A stretch of 64,000 bases of DNA, from contig NC_030681.2 of the NCBI RefSeq assembly GCF_000004195.4, positions 125,503-189,502 on the forward strand. The letters run 5' to 3'. The notes beneath the pieces were generated by a model. The model saw nothing but the letters and a program-made list of their open reading frames with translations, did no database searches and was not told the DNA's origin. Below, one piece after another: positions 29,151 to 41,191 of the stretch. Source of the DNA: Xenopus tropicalis. Lineage: Eukaryota > Chordata > Amphibia > Anura > Pipidae. Every line of letters starts with the position of its first letter. Positions within the stretch are counted from its first letter, which is position 1. The position numbers and the translations under genes are program-made.

Positions 29151-29956
29151 CACCCCCCCCCCCCCGCGCACTAATGGGCTCTCCCTGCCCCTCACATCAG
29201 TCTATGGGAGCCCCCCCCCCCCGCACTAATGGGCTCTCCCTGCCCCTCAGATCAGTCTATGGGAGCCCCCCCCCGCGCTAATGGGCTCTCCCTGCCCCTC
29301 ACATCAGTCTATGGGAGCCCCCCCCCCCCGCACTAATGGGCTCTCCCTGCCCCTCACATCAGTCTATGGGAGCCCCCCCCCCCCGCACTAATGGGCTCTC
29401 CCTGCCCCTCAGATCAGTCTATGGGAGCCCCCCCCCGCACTAATGGGCTCTCCCTGCCCCTCAGATCAGTCTATGGGAGCCCCCCCCCCCGCACTAATGG
29501 GCTCTCCCTGCCCCTCACATCAGTCTATGGGAGCCCCCCCCCCGCACTAATGGGCTCTCCCTGCCCCTCAGATCAGTCTATGGGAGCCCCCCCCCGCACT
29601 AATGGGCTCTCCCTGCCCCTCAGATCAGTCTATGGGAGCCCCCCCCCCCGCACTAATGGGCTCTCCCTGCCCCTCACATCAGTCTATGGGAGCCCCCCCC
29701 CGCACTAATGGGCTCTCCCTGCCCCTCAGATCAGTCTATGGGAGCCCCCCCCCCCGCACTAATGGGCTCTCCCTGCCCCTCACATCAGTCTATGGGAGCC
29801 CCCCCCCCGCACTAATGGGCTCTCCCTGCCCCTCAGATCAGTCTATGGGAGCCCCCCCCCGCACTAATGGGCTCTCCCTGCCCCTCAGATCAGTCTATGG
29901 GAGCCCCCCCCCCCGCACTAATGGGCTCTCCCTGCCCCTCAGATCAGTCTATGGGA
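29151..29956. repeat. 53-bp minisatellite
   Basis: About 15 units: GCACTAATGGGCTCTCCCTG, CCCCTCASATCAGTCTATGG, GAGCCCCCCCCC. Length changes are in the C run. It starts about 90 bases upstream of the kinase exon at 28912-29061. Confidence 0.95.
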
Positions 29957-30154
29957 GGAATGCAGGGGTGGCTCATTTATTAGAGTGGGGGGGGGGGTGT
30001 TAGCTGGTTCTGTCACCGCCAACATTATTCTCATATAAATGCCGGGGAGAGGGGCACTTTGTCACTTTGATTTATATTAACTTTTATAGAAGTACAATCA
30101 GTCCCCCCCCCCCCCCGGGATCTACATGGTTCTGGCTCATTATCAGGGAGTTAT
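29957..30154. other. short unique spacer between two arrays
   Basis: Intron sequence with a G run (29988-29997) and a C run (30103-30116). Nothing else recognised. Confidence 0.6.
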
Positions 30155-32789
30155 GGGAGGGAGTGTGAGTGGGGCAGTAAGGGAGTGAGTGAGTGTGAGT
30201 GGGGCAGTAAGGGAGTGAGTGAGTGTGAGTGGGGCAGTAAGGGAGTGAGTGAGTGTGAGTGGGGCAGTAAGGGAGTTAGTGAGTGTGAGTGGGGCAGTAA
30301 GGATGAGAGGGGGAGTACACAGAGGGAGGGGCACAGGGGCAGTGCCAGTCGGTAGGGGAGTTAGTGAGTGTGAGTGGGGCAGTAAGGATGAGAGGGGGAG
30401 TGGGGGCACAGGGGCAGTGCCAGTCGGTAGGGGAGTTAGTGAGTGTGAGTGGGGCAGTAAGGATGAGAGGGGGAGTACACAGAGGGAGGGGCACAGGGGG
30501 CAGTGCCAGTCGGTAGGGGAGTTAGTGAGTGTGAGTGGGGCAGTAAGGATGAGAGGGGGAGTACACAGAGGGAGGGGCACAGGGGGCAGTGCCAGTCGGT
30601 AGGGGAGTTAGTGAGTGTGAGTGGGGCAGTAAGGATGAGAGGGGGAGTACACAGAGGGAGGGGCACAGGGGGCAGTGCCAGTCGGTAGGGGAGTTAGTGA
30701 GTGTGAGTGGGACAGTAAGGATGAGAGGGGGAGTACACAGAGGGAGGGGCACAGGGGGCAGTGCCAGTCGGTAGGGGAGTTAGTGAGTGTGAGTGGGGCA
30801 GTAAGGATGAGAGGGGGAGTACACAGAGGGAGGGGCACAGGGGGCAGTGCCAGTCGGTAGGGGAGTTAGTGAGTGTGAGTGGGGCAGTAAGGATGAGAGG
30901 GGGAGTACACAGAGGGAGGGGCACAGGGGGCAGTGCCAGTCGGTAGGGGAGTTAGTGAGTGTGAGTGGGGCAGTAAGGATGAGAGGGGGAGTACACAGAG
31001 GGAGGGGCACAGGGGGCAGTGCCAGTCGGTAGGGGAGTTAGTGAGTGTGAGTGGGGCAGTAAGGATGAGAGGGGGAGTACACAGAGGGAGGGGCACAGGG
31101 GGCAGTGCCAGTCGGTAGGGGAGTTAGTGAGTGTGAGTGGGACAGTAAGGATGAGAGGGGGAGTACACAGAGGGAGGGGCACAGGGGGCAGTGCCAGTCG
31201 GTAGGGGAGTTAGTGAGTGTGAGTGGGGCAGTAAGGATGAGAGGGGGAGTACACAAGGGAGGGGCACAGGGGCAGTGCCAGTCGGTAGGGGAGTTAGTGA
31301 GTGTGAGTGGGACAGTAAGGATGAGAGGGGGAGTACACAGAGGGAGGGGCACAGGGGGCAGTGCCAGTCGGTAGGGGAGTTAGTGAGTGTGAGTGGGGCA
31401 GTAAGGATGAGAGGGGGAGTACACAAAGGGAGGGGCACAGGGGCAGTGCCAGTCGGTAGGGGAGTTAGTGAGTGTGAGTGGGGCAGTAAGGATGAGAGGG
31501 GGAGTACACAGAGGGAGGGGCACAGGGGGCAGTGCCAGTCGGTAGGGGAGTTAGTGAGTGTGAGTGGGACAGTAAGGATGAGAGGGGGAGTACACAGAGG
31601 GAGGGGCACAGGGGGCAGTGCCAGTCAGTAGGGGAGTTAGTGAGTGTGAGTGGGACAGTAAGGATGAGAGGGGGAGTACACAGAGGGAGGGGCACAGGGG
31701 GCAGTGCCAGTCGGTAGGGGAGTTAGTGAGTGTGAGTGGGACAGTAAGGATGAGAGGGGGAGTACACAGAGGGAGGGGCACAGGGGGCAGTGCCAGTCGG
31801 TAGGGGAGTTAGTGAGTGTGAGTGGGACAGTAAGGATGAGAGGGGGAGTGGGGGCACAGGGGGCAGTGCCAGTCGGTAGGGGAGTTAGTGAGTGTGAGTG
31901 GGGCAGTAAGGATGAGAGGGGGAGTACACAGAGGGAGGGGCACAGGGGGCAGTGCCAGTCGGTAGGGGAGTTAGTGAGTGTGAGTGGGACAGTAAGGATG
32001 AGAGGGGGAGTACACAGAGGGAGGGGCACAGGGGGCAGTGCCAGTCGGTAGGGGAGTTAGTGAGTGTGAGTGGGACAGTAAGGATGAGAGGGGGAGTACA
32101 CAGAGGGAGGGGCACAGGGGGCAGTGCCAGTCGGTAGGGGAGTTAGTGAGTGTGAGTGGGGCAGTAAGGATGAGAGGGGGAGTACACAGAGGGAGGGGCA
32201 CAGGGGGCAGTGCCAGTCGGTAGGGGAGTTAGTGAGTGTGAGTGGGGCAGTAAGGATGAGAGGGGGAGTGGGGGCACAGGGGGCAGTGCCAGTCGGTAGG
32301 GGAGTTAGTGAGTGTGAGTGGGGCAGTAAGGATGAGAGGGGGAGTACACAGAGGGAGGGGCACAGGGGCAGTGCCAGTCGGTAGGGGAGTTAGTGAGTGT
32401 GAGTGGGGCAGTAAGGATGAGAGGGGGAGTACACAGAGGGAGGGGCACAGGGGGCAGTGCCAGTCGGTAGGGGAGTTAGTGAGTGTGAGTGGGGCAGTAA
32501 GGATGAGAGGGGGAGTACACAGAGGGAGGGGCACAGGGGCAGTGCCAGTCGGTAGGGGAGTTAGTGAGTGTGAGTGGGGCAGTAAGGATGAGAGGCGGAG
32601 TGGGGGCACAGGGGCAGTGCCAGTCAGTAGGGGAGTTAGTGAGTGTGAGTGGGGCAGTAAGGATGAGAGGGGGAGTACACAGAGGGAGGGGCACAGGGGG
32701 CAGTGCCAGTCGGTAGGGGAGTTAGTGAGTGTGAGTGGGGCAGTAAGGATGAGAGGCGGAGTGGGGGCACAGGGGCAGTGCCAGTCGGT
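30155..32789. repeat. 86-bp minisatellite next to a splice donor
   Basis: About 30 units: GAGTACACAGAGGGAGGGGC, ACAGGGGGCAGTGCCAGTCG, GTAGGGGAGTTAGTGAGTGT, GAGTGGGGCAGTAAGGATGA, GAGGGG. Four or more shorter units lack the ACACAGAGGGAG part (near 30390, 31850, 32265, 32600, 32760). The first four copies (30155-30300) are 30-bp pieces GGGAGTGAGTGAGTGTGAGT. On the sense strand each unit has CACTAACTCCCC and no AG dinucleotide. The array ends 6 bases from the GTGAGT donor of exon 32801-33016. Confidence 0.96.
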
Positions 32790-32800
32790 GCCACACTCAC

Positions 32801-33016
32801 CAGGGCGCTAGTGTAGGTCGGGTCGGACGTATCATCCTCCAGGAAGCGCGACAGCCCAAAGTCGGACACTTTACACACCAAGTTGCTGTTCACCAGGATG
32901 TTGCGGGCGGCCAAGTCTCGGTGCACGTAGTTCATATCAGCCAAGTACTTCATGCCCGCCGCTATGCCCCTCAGCATGCCCACCAGCTGGATCACTGTAA
33001 ACTGCCCATCATTTTG
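32801..33016 (-). CDS. ephb2: ephb2 exon: kinase catalytic loop and DFG
   Basis: A 216-base exon of 72 whole codons. It opens [20 protein letters not shown] and holds the catalytic loop [13 protein letters not shown], the metal-binding DFG in [14 protein letters not shown], and the activation-loop Tyr in DPTYTSAL. Catalytic Asp, Asn and DFG are intact, so the enzyme should be active. The acceptor follows a T-rich tract ending TTTTTCAG and the donor is GTGAGT. The 86-bp repeat starts within about 10 bases of the donor. Confidence 0.97.
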
Positions 33017-33069
33017 CTGAAAAACACAGAGGGAACAATGTTTAACTGTGTGTGGCACTAACCAGAAAT

Positions 33070-36000
33070 GCCAGTCTGTGCCCCTAATGCCGGGTATCCC
33101 CAGTCTGTGCCCCTAATGCCGGGTATCCCCAGTCTGTGCCCCTAATGCCCGGGTATCCCCAGTCTGTGCCCTTAATGCTGGCTATGCCAGTCTGTGCCCC
33201 TAATGCCGGGTATCCCCAGTCTGTGCCCCTAATGCCGGGTATCCCCAGTCTGTGCCCCTAATGCCGGGTATCCCCAGTCTGTGCCCCTAATGCCGGGTAT
33301 CCCCAGTCTGTGCCCCTAATGCCGGGTATCACCAGTCTGTGCCCCTAATTCCGGGTATCCCCAGTCTGTGCCCCTAATGCCGGGTATCCCCAGTCTGTGC
33401 CCCTAATGCCGGGTATCCCCAGTCTGTGCCAGTCTGTGTCCCTAATGCCGGGTATCCCCAGTCTGTGTCCCTAATGCCGGGTATCCCCAGTCTGTGCCAG
33501 TCTGTGCCCCTAATGCTGGGTATCCCCAGTCTGTGCCAGTCTGTGTCCCTAATGCCGGGTATCCCCAGTCTGTGTCCCTAATGCCGGGTATCCCCAGTCT
33601 GTGCCAGTCTGTGCCCCTAATGCCGGGTATCCCCAGTCTGTGCCAGTCTGTGCCCCTAATGCCGGGTATCCCCAGTCTGTGTCCCTAATGCCGGGTATCC
33701 CCAGTCTGTGTCCCTAATGCCGGGTATCCCCAGTCTGTGCCCCTAATGCCGGGTATCACCAGTCTGTGTCCCTAATGCCGGGTATCCCCAGTCTGTGCCC
33801 CTAATGCCGGGTATCCCCAGTCTGTGCCCCTAATGCCGGGTATCCCCAGTCTGTGCCCCTAATGCCGGGTATCCCCAGTCTGTGCCCCTAATGCCGGATA
33901 TCCCCAGTCTGTGCCCCTAATGCCGGGTATCACCAGTCTGTGCCCCTAATGCCGGGTATCCCCAGTCTGTGCCCCTAATGCCGGGTATCACCAGTCTGTG
34001 TCCCTAATGCCGGGTATCCCCAGTCTGTGCCAAGTCTGTGTCCCTAATGCCGGGTATCCCCAGTCTGTGCCCCTAATGCCGGGTATCCCCAGTCTGTGCC
34101 CCTAATGCCGGGTATCCCCAGTCTGTGTCCCTAATGCCGGGTATCCCCAGTCTGTGCCAGTCTGTGTCCCTAATGCCGGGTATCCCCAGTCTGTGTCCCT
34201 AATGCCGGGTATCCCCAGTCTGTGCCAGTCTGTGCCCCTAATGCTGGGTATCCCCAGTCTGTGTCCCTAATGCCGGGTATCCCCAGTCTGTGCCCCTAAT
34301 GCCGGGTTCCCCAGTCGTGCCCTAATGCCGGGTATCCCCAGTCTGTGCCCCTAATGCCGGGTATCCCAGTCTGTGCCCTAATGCCGGGTATCCCCAGTCT
34401 GTGCCCCTAATGCCGGGTATCCCCAGTCTGTGCCCCTAATGCCGGGTATCCCCAGTCTGTGCCCCTAATGCCGGGTATCCCCAGTCTGTGCCCCTAATGC
34501 CGGGTATCCCAGTCTGTGCCCCTAATGCTGGGTATCCCCAGTCTGTGTCCCTAATGCCGGGTATCCCCAGTCTGTGCCCCTAATGCCGGGTATCCCCAGT
34601 CTGTGCCCCTAATGCCGGTATCCCCAGTCTGTGTCCCTTAATGCCGGGTATCCCCAGTCTGTGCCCCTAATGCCGGGTATCCCCAGTCCTGTGCCCCTAA
34701 TGCCGGGTATCCCCAGTCTGTGCCCCTAATGCCGGTATCCCCAGTCTGTGCCCCTAATGCCGGGTATCCCCAGTCTGTGCCCCTAATGCCGGGTATCCCC
34801 AGTCTGTGCCCCTAATGCCGGGTATCCCCAGTCTGTGCCCCTAATGCCGGGTATCACCAGTCTGTGCCCCTAATGCCGGGTATCCCCAGTCTGTGCCCCT
34901 AATGCCGGGTATCCCCAGTCTGTGCCCCTAATGCCGGGTATCACCAGTCTGTGCCCCTAATGCCGGGTATCCCCAGTCTGTGTCCCTAATGCCGGGTATC
35001 CCCAGTCTGTGCCCCTAATGCCGGGTATCCCCAGTCTGTGCCCCTAATGCCGGGTATCCCCAGTCTGTGTCCCTAATGCCGGGTATCACCAGTCTGTGCC
35101 CCTAATGCCGGGTATCCCCAGTCTGTGCCCCTAATGCCGGGTATCCCCAGTCTGTGCCCCTAATGCCGGGTATCCCCAGTCTGTGCCCCTAATGCCGGGT
35201 ATCCCCAGTCTGTGTCCCTAATGCCGGGTATCCCCAGTCTGTGCCCCTAATGCCGGGTATCCCCAGTCTGTGCCCCTAATGCCGGGTATCCCCAGTCTGT
35301 GCCCCTAATGCCGGGTATCCCAGTCTGTGCCCTAATGCCGGGTATCACCAGTCTGTGTCCCTAATGCCGGGTATCCCCAGTCTGTGTCCCTAATGCCGGG
35401 TATCCCCAGTCTGTGCCCCTAATGCCGGGTATCCCCAGTCTGTGCCCCCTATGCCGGGTATCCCCAGTCTGTGTCCCTAATGCCGGGTATCCCCAGTCTG
35501 TGCCCCTAATGCCGGTAATCCCCAGTCTGTGCGCCCTAATGCTGGCTTCACCAGTCTGTGCCCCTAATGCCGGGGTATCCCCAGTCTGTGCCCCTAATGC
35601 CGGGTATCCCCAGTCTGTGCCCTAATGCCGGGTATCCCCAGTCTGTGCCCCTAATCGGGGTATCCCCAGTCTGTGCCCCTAATGCCGGTATCCCCAGTCT
35701 GTGCCCCTAATGCCGGGTATCCCAGTCTGTGCCCCTAATGCCGGGTATCCCCAGTCTGTGCCCTAATGCCGGGTATCCCCAGTCTGTGTCCCTAATGCCG
35801 GGTATCCCCAGTCTGTGTCCCTAATGCCGGGTATCCCCAGTCTGTGCCCCTAATGCCGGGTATCCCCAGTCTGTGTCCCTAATGCCGGGTATCCCCAGTC
35901 TGTGCCCCTAATGCCGGGTATCCCCAGTCTGTGCCCCTAATGCCGGGTATCCCAGTCCCTGTGCCAGTCTGTGCCCCTAATGCCGGGTATCCCAGTCTGT

Positions 36001-37365
36001 GTCCCTAATGCCGGTACTCCCCAGTCTGTGTCCCTAATGCCGGGTATCCCCAGTCTGTGCCCGCTAATGCCGGGTATCCCCAGTCTGTGTCCCTAATGCC
36101 GGGTATCCCCAGTCTGTGCCCGCCTAATGCCGGTATCCCCAGTCTGTGCCCTAATGCCGGGTATCCCCAGTCTGTGTCCCTAATGCCGGGTATCCCCAGT
36201 CTGTGCCCCTAATGCCGGGTATCCCAGTCTGTGCCCCTAATGCCGGGTATCACCAGTCTGTGCCCCTAATGCCGGGTATCCCCAGTCTGTGCCCGCTAAT
36301 GCCGGGTTCACCAAAGTCTGTGTCCTAAATGCGAGTATCCCCAGTCTGTGTCCCTAATGCCGGGTATCCCCAGTCTGTGCCCCTAATGCCGGGTATCCCC
36401 AGTCTGTGCCCCTAATGCCGGGTATCCCCAGTCTGTGCCCCTAATGCCGGGTATCCCCAGTCTGTGCCCCTAATGCCGGGTATCCCCAGTCTGTGCCCTA
36501 ATGCCGGGTATCCCCAGTCTGTGCCCCTAATGCCGGGTATCCCCAGTCTGTTGCCCTAATGCCGGGTATCCCAGTCTGTGCCCCTAATGCCGGGTATCCC
36601 CAGTCTGTGCCCCTAATGCCGGGTATCCCCAGTCTGTGCCCTAATGCCGGGTATCCCCAGTCTGTGCCCCTAATGCCGGGTATCCCCAGTCTGTGCCCCT
36701 AATGCCGGGTATCCCCAGTCTGTGCCCCTAATGCCGGGTATCCCCAGTCTGTGCCCCTAATGCCGGGTATCCCCAGTCTGTGCCCCTAATGCCGGGTATC
36801 CCCAGTCTGTGCCCCTAATGCCGGGTATCCCCAGTCTGTGCCCCTAATGCCGGGTATCCCCAGTCTGTGCCCTAATGCCGGTATCCCCAGTCTGGTGTCC
36901 CTAATGCCGGGTATCCCAGTCTGTGTCCCTAATGCCGGGTATCCCCAGTCTGTGCCCCTAATGCCGGGTATCCCCAGTCTGTGCCCCCTAATGCCGGGTA
37001 TCCCAGTTCTGTGCCCGCTATGCCGGGTATCCCAGTCTGTGCCCCTAATGCCGGGTATCCCCAGTCTGTGCCCCTAATGCCGGGTATCCCGCAGTCTGTG
37101 GCCCGCTAATCGCCGGTATCCCCAGTCTGTGCCCCTAATGCCTGGGTATCCCCAGTCTGTGCCCTAATGCCGGGTATCCCCAGTCTGTGCCCCTAATGCC
37201 GGGTATCCCCAGTCTGTGCCCCTAATGCCGGGTATCCCCAGTCTGTGCCCCTAATGCCGGGTATCCCCAGTCTGTGCCCCTAATGCCGGGTATCACCAGT
37301 CTGTGCCCCTAATGCCGGGTATCCCCAGTCTGTGCCCCTAATGCTGGCTATGCCAGTCTGTGCCC
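33070..37365. repeat. 29-bp minisatellite filling a whole intron
   Basis: About 148 units of CCCCTAATGCCGGGTATCCC CAGTCTGTG. Some units carry GTCCCTAATG, TATCACCAG or an inserted CCAGTCTGTG. Single-base indels become much more frequent from about 34300 on, which may be sequencing or assembly error. It leaves about 50 unique bases before the acceptor at 33017 and about 25 after the donor at 37390. Confidence 0.96.
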
Positions 37366-37390
37366 GTAGTTGGTAGAACCCAGACAGTAC

Positions 37391-37638
37391 CCGCAAGAAG
37401 GAATCCAGGGATCCATTTTCCATAAACTCAGTGATGATCATGACCGGGGAGCTCTTGGTGACGACCCCTTCCAGGTGAATGACATTGGGGTGATCAAACT
37501 GTCCCATGATGCTCGCTTCACTCAGGAAGTCCCGCCTCTGTTTCTCCGTGTACCCCGACTTCAGCGTCTTAATGGCCACAAAGATCTCCCTCTTTCCTGG
37601 CAGCTTCAAGTGCCCACTGCAAACTTCCCCGAACTCCC
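37391..37638 (-). CDS. ephb2: ephb2 exon: kinase N-lobe
   Basis: A 248-base exon with the rest of the Gly-rich loop ([20 protein letters not shown]), the ATP-binding Lys in VAIKTLK, the alpha-C Glu in [11 protein letters not shown], and the Thr gatekeeper in [17 protein letters not shown]. All residues needed for ATP binding are present. The acceptor is GGGTGCAG. The donor is GTACTG, off consensus at +5 and +6, and the 29-bp minisatellite starts about 25 bases downstream of it. Confidence 0.97.
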
Positions 37639-37987
37639 CTGCACCCCGAGAGACACGAGCAGCCCCCGTTATTCACTGGGACCCCAACATTACTGCCCCC
37701 CCCCTTATATATAGTGCCCCCCCCCTTAACTGCCCCCCCCCAGTGTAACCAATCCCAACTGGGCCAGCCTTTCCCCATAACTGAGCCCATTCCCTTTATC
37801 AGCTTAGTTGCTCTTCCCTGTACTTTCTCTATTTCATTACTGCCCCCCCTTATATATTTATATATAGTGACCCCCCCCTTAACTGCCCCTTCCCCAGTGT
37901 AACCAATCCCAACTGGGCCAGCCTTTCCCCATAACTGAGCCCATTCCCTATTTCAGTGAGGATTAAAGGGCAAGTAGACCCACTTAC
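37639..37987. repeat. short intron with a direct duplication of about 105 bp
   Basis: The block from ACTGCCCCCC, CTTATATATA to CCCATTCCC occurs at about 37689-37797 and again at 37838-37949, with small differences. Both contain GTGTAACCAATCCCAACTGG and CAGCCTTTCCCCATAACTGA. Confidence 0.85.
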
Positions 37988-38110
37988 CTGCCCCAATCAC
38001 TTGCTCGATCTTCACGCAGGAAATATCGATCTCCTTAGCAAACTCCCTCACGGCCTCATTGGGATCCTCATAAGTAAAAGGGTCAATGTAGATTTTCATC
38101 CCAGGAGTCA
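37988..38110 (-). CDS. ephb2: ephb2 exon: juxtamembrane tyrosines and start of kinase
   Basis: A 123-base exon reading [40 protein letters not shown]. It carries the two juxtamembrane tyrosines, in KIYIDP and FTYEDP, whose phosphorylation in Eph receptors releases autoinhibition and recruits SH2 proteins. It ends at the first Gly codons of the ATP-binding loop. The acceptor is ATCACAG and the donor is GTAAGT. Confidence 0.97.
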
Positions 38111-38193
38111 CTGTGATTGGAGAAGGAAAGGAGAGTGAGTGAAGGGTTAATGGTGGGAAGAGCTGAATGTGCCAAATAATGGGAATGGTGAGG

Positions 38194-40019
38194 GGCAAGG
38201 CTGGAGCTGGTAGTTGGGGTGCTGGGGTGCAAGGCTGGAGCTGGTAGTTGGGGTGCTGGGGTGCAAGGCTGGAGCTGGTAGTTGGGGTGCTGGGGTGCAA
38301 GGCTGGAGCTGGTAGTCGGGGTGCTGGGGTGCAAGGCTGGAGGTGGTAGTCGGGGTGCAAGGCTGGAGCTGGTAATCGGGGTGCTGGGGTGCAAGGCTGG
38401 AGCTGGTAGTCGGGTGCTGGGGTGCAAGGCTGGAGCTGGTAGTCGGGGTGCTGGGGTGCAAGGCTGAGCTGGTAGTTGGGGTGCTGGGGTGCAAAGGCTG
38501 GAGCTGGTAGTTGGGGTGCTGGGGTGCAAGGCTCGAGCTGGTAGTTGGGGTGCTGGGGTGCAAGGCTGGAGGTGGTAGTCAGGGTGCTGGGGTGCAAGGC
38601 TGGAGCTGGTAATAGGGGTGCTGGGGTGCAAGGCTGGAGGTGGTGGTCAGGGTGCTGGGGTACAAGGCTGGAGCTGGCAGTCGGGGTGCTGGGGTGCAAG
38701 GCTGGAGCTGGTAGTTGGGTTGTCTGGGGGTGCAAGGCTGGAGCTGGTAGTTGGGGTGCTGGGGTGCAAGGCTGGAGCTGGTAGTTGGGGTGCTGGGGTG
38801 CAAGGCTGGAGCTGGTAGTCGGGTTGCTGGGGTGCAAGGCTGGAGCTGGTAGTTGGGGTGCTGGGGTGCAAGGCTGGAGCTGGTAGTTGGGGTGCTGGGG
38901 TGCAAGGCTGGAGCTTGGTAGTTGGGGTGCTGGGGTGCAAGGCTGGAGCTGGTAGTTGGGGTGCTGGGGTGGCAAGGCTGGAGGTGGTAGTCAGGGTGCT
39001 GGGGTGCAAGGCTGGAGCTGGTAATAGGGGTGCTGGGGTGCAAGGCTGGAGGTGGTGGTCAGGGTGCTGGGGTACAAGGCTGGAGCTGGTAGTTGGGGTG
39101 CTGGGGTGCAAGGCTGGAGCTGGTAGTTGGGGTGCTGGGGTGCAAGGCTGGAGCTGGTAGTTGGGGTGCTGGGGTGCAAGGCTGGAGCTGGTAGTTGGGG
39201 TGCTGGGGTGCAAGGCTGGAGCTGGTAGTTGGGGTGCTGGGGTGCAAGGCTGGAGCTGGTAGTTGGGGTGCTGGGGTGCAAGGCTGGAGCTGGTAGTTGG
39301 GGTGCTGGGGTGCAAGGCTGGAGCTGGTAGTTGGGGTGCTGGGGTGCAAGGCTGGAGCCTGGTACTCAGGGTGCTGGGGTGCAAGGCTGGAGCTGGTAGT
39401 TGCAGTGCTGGGGTGCAAGGCTGGAGCTGGCAGTCGGGGTGCTGGGGTGCAAGGCTGGAGCTGGTAGTTGGGGTGCTGGGGTGGCAAGGCTGGAGCTGGC
39501 AGTCGGGGTGCTGGGGTGCAAGGGCTGGAGCTGGTAGTCGGGGTGCTGGGTGCAAGGCTGGAGCTGGTAGTCGGGGTGCAAGGCTGGAGCTGGTAGTCGG
39601 GGTGCTGGGGTGCAAGGCTGGAGCTGGTAGTTGGGGTGCAAGGCTGGAGCTGGTAGTCGGGGTGCTGGGGTGCAAGGCTGGAGCTGGTAGTTGGGGTGCA
39701 AGGCTGGAGCTGGTAGTTGGGGTGCTGGGGTGCAAGGCTGGAGCTGGTAAGTTGGGGTGCTGGGGTGCAAGGCTGGGAGCTGGTAGTTGGGGTGCTGGGG
39801 TGCAAGGCTGGAGCTGGTAGTCGGGGTGCTGGGGTGCAAGGCTGGAGCTGGTAGTCGGGTGGCTGGGGTGCAAGGCTGGAGCTGGTAGTTGGGGTGCTGG
39901 GGTGCAAGGCTGGAGCTGGTAGTTGGGGTGCTGGGGTGCAAGGCTGGAGCTGGTAGTCGGGGTGCTGGGGTGCAAGGCTGGAGCTGGTAGTCGGGGTGCT
40001 GGGGTGCCAGGCTAGAGTG
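38194..40019. repeat. 34-bp minisatellite
   Basis: About 53 units: GGTGCTGGGGTGCAAGGCTG GAGCTGGTAGTYGG. Neither strand has a stop in most frames, which gives long Pro/Thr-rich reading frames without biological support. Intron between the two juxtamembrane exons. Confidence 0.96.
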
Positions 40020-40449
40020 GGTAAAGGGAATATACAGAAATGATACTGTCCGGGTACAAAGCTCCGCCTTTTACTTACTAAATGTCCATTTAAAAGTGAA
40101 CTTCCCCTTTATTAAAGCCAAGAACCACTGTATAACAGCACAGAATGCCCGGGGCCCCCAACTGGCTCAGTTGCCCCCAGGCCGTGGGGCTGATGGGTAT
40201 GGATGGGGGAGGAGCACCAGGTTAACGAAGGTAACAATTAGGGGGGAGTGAATGGAGCTTGGAGCCCCTCCAATCCAATCAGAGGTTCCATTGGATGTGG
40301 CCAATGACTGGGCAGGAGGGGGCAGCACGGAGCCCCCCGGTGGCGGATGGAGGGGTGAATGTGACAGATGGAGAGTGACAGTAAGAAAAGAACCAACGAA
40401 CCAACGAGAGAGCGGGCACCGAGCCCGGGGGAAGGCAGTCGGTACGTAC
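40020..40449. other. unique intron sequence
   Basis: No element recognised. Contains GGCAGGAGGGGGCAGC and CCAAT-like motifs; no exon signature. Confidence 0.55.
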
Positions 40450-40517
40450 TGTGGCCACTGGTATAGTGCTGCAGCTTGTCCGTGTACTCGGAGTCGGCCC
40501 GCTCGAAGCCCCGCCTT
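40450..40517 (-). CDS. ephb2: ephb2 exon: juxtamembrane segment with tandem acceptor
   Basis: A short exon reading RRGFERADSEYTDKLQHYTS GH and ending with the first base of a Met codon. The acceptor is a NAGNAG site, CAGAAG. Splicing at the first AG gives 68 bases and adds one Arg; splicing at the second gives 65 bases, starting at 40514. From memory, mammalian EPHB2 isoforms differ by a single residue at about this place, so both forms may be made. The donor is GTACGT. The coordinates give the longer form. Confidence 0.94.
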
Positions 40518-40664
40518 CTGGAACAAAAGCCCAGTTAGTTAGGGTCCCACACTGGCACCCCCAAACCCTCCCTGGGAAACGCAGCCCCCCACTGTGTGAG
40601 CCTCATATCCCCAGGCTTGCTAATGGTGCTAATGCCCCGGCTGGGGGTAGTTGCGCTACAGTAC

Positions 40665-40773
40665 CTATTGCAGACGATGATGATGACCACCAGAGCGATG
40701 AGGAAGACCAGTCCGGCGGCCGAAGAGCCAATGATGAGAGGGAGTTTCTCCTGGAAGCTGCTCTGGTACTCGG
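40665..40773 (-). CDS. ephb2: ephb2 exon: transmembrane segment
   Basis: A 109-base exon coding AEYQSSFQEKLPLIIGSSAA, GLVFLIALVVIIIVCN. The stretch from LPLIIGSSAAGL to VVIIIVC is a single hydrophobic helix of about 26 residues with the small-residue motif GSSAAG that Eph receptors use for helix packing. The exon closes with two bases of an Arg codon at the cytoplasmic face. The donor is GTACTG, a departure from consensus at positions +5 and +6 that also occurs at the first kinase exon (37391). The intron to the next exon is only 147 bp. Confidence 0.96.
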
Positions 40774-41191
40774 CTGGGGGCACAAACAGAACATTCCGGG
40801 GTCACTGCCCATTCCCTGCCCCACAGACCACTCGGAGTCTTTACTCACCCTGCGCTACTATGGGCAGCAACTCCCTGCACCCTGAGACATGCAATCACTT
40901 GGCAGCCATGTTTGATCATGCAAAGGATTCTGGGACAGCAGGGGTTTAGGGACCCCCTGGGTAATGGAGAGGGCCAGTGTTATTGGAAGCAACTCCCAGC
41001 AGCAGCGCAGGGAGTCTCACTGTGGGGGGGGGGGGGGGGGTTGTTTATCTAATGGGCAAGCTCTATTCCCAACTAATGGGATTCCCAGAAATGGCAGCCA
41101 ATCACATCACCTTGTCTCTGAACCAATGGGGGGGAGCCATGTTCTTTTGTGCACCCCCAATGCCTTAAAGCCCCCCTGGGGCAATACTGAC
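40774..41191. other. short unique intron
   Basis: Intron of 418 bp with a G run (41024-41040). Repeats of CAGCAACTCCC (40865 and 40988) are too short to define an element. Confidence 0.6.

Noticed and set aside
38647..39975. Pro/Thr/Ser-rich mucin-like frame of 442 residues on the minus strand
   Set aside because: Product of a stop-free 34-bp repeat; a 34-bp period shifts frame every unit and the region is an ephb2 intron.
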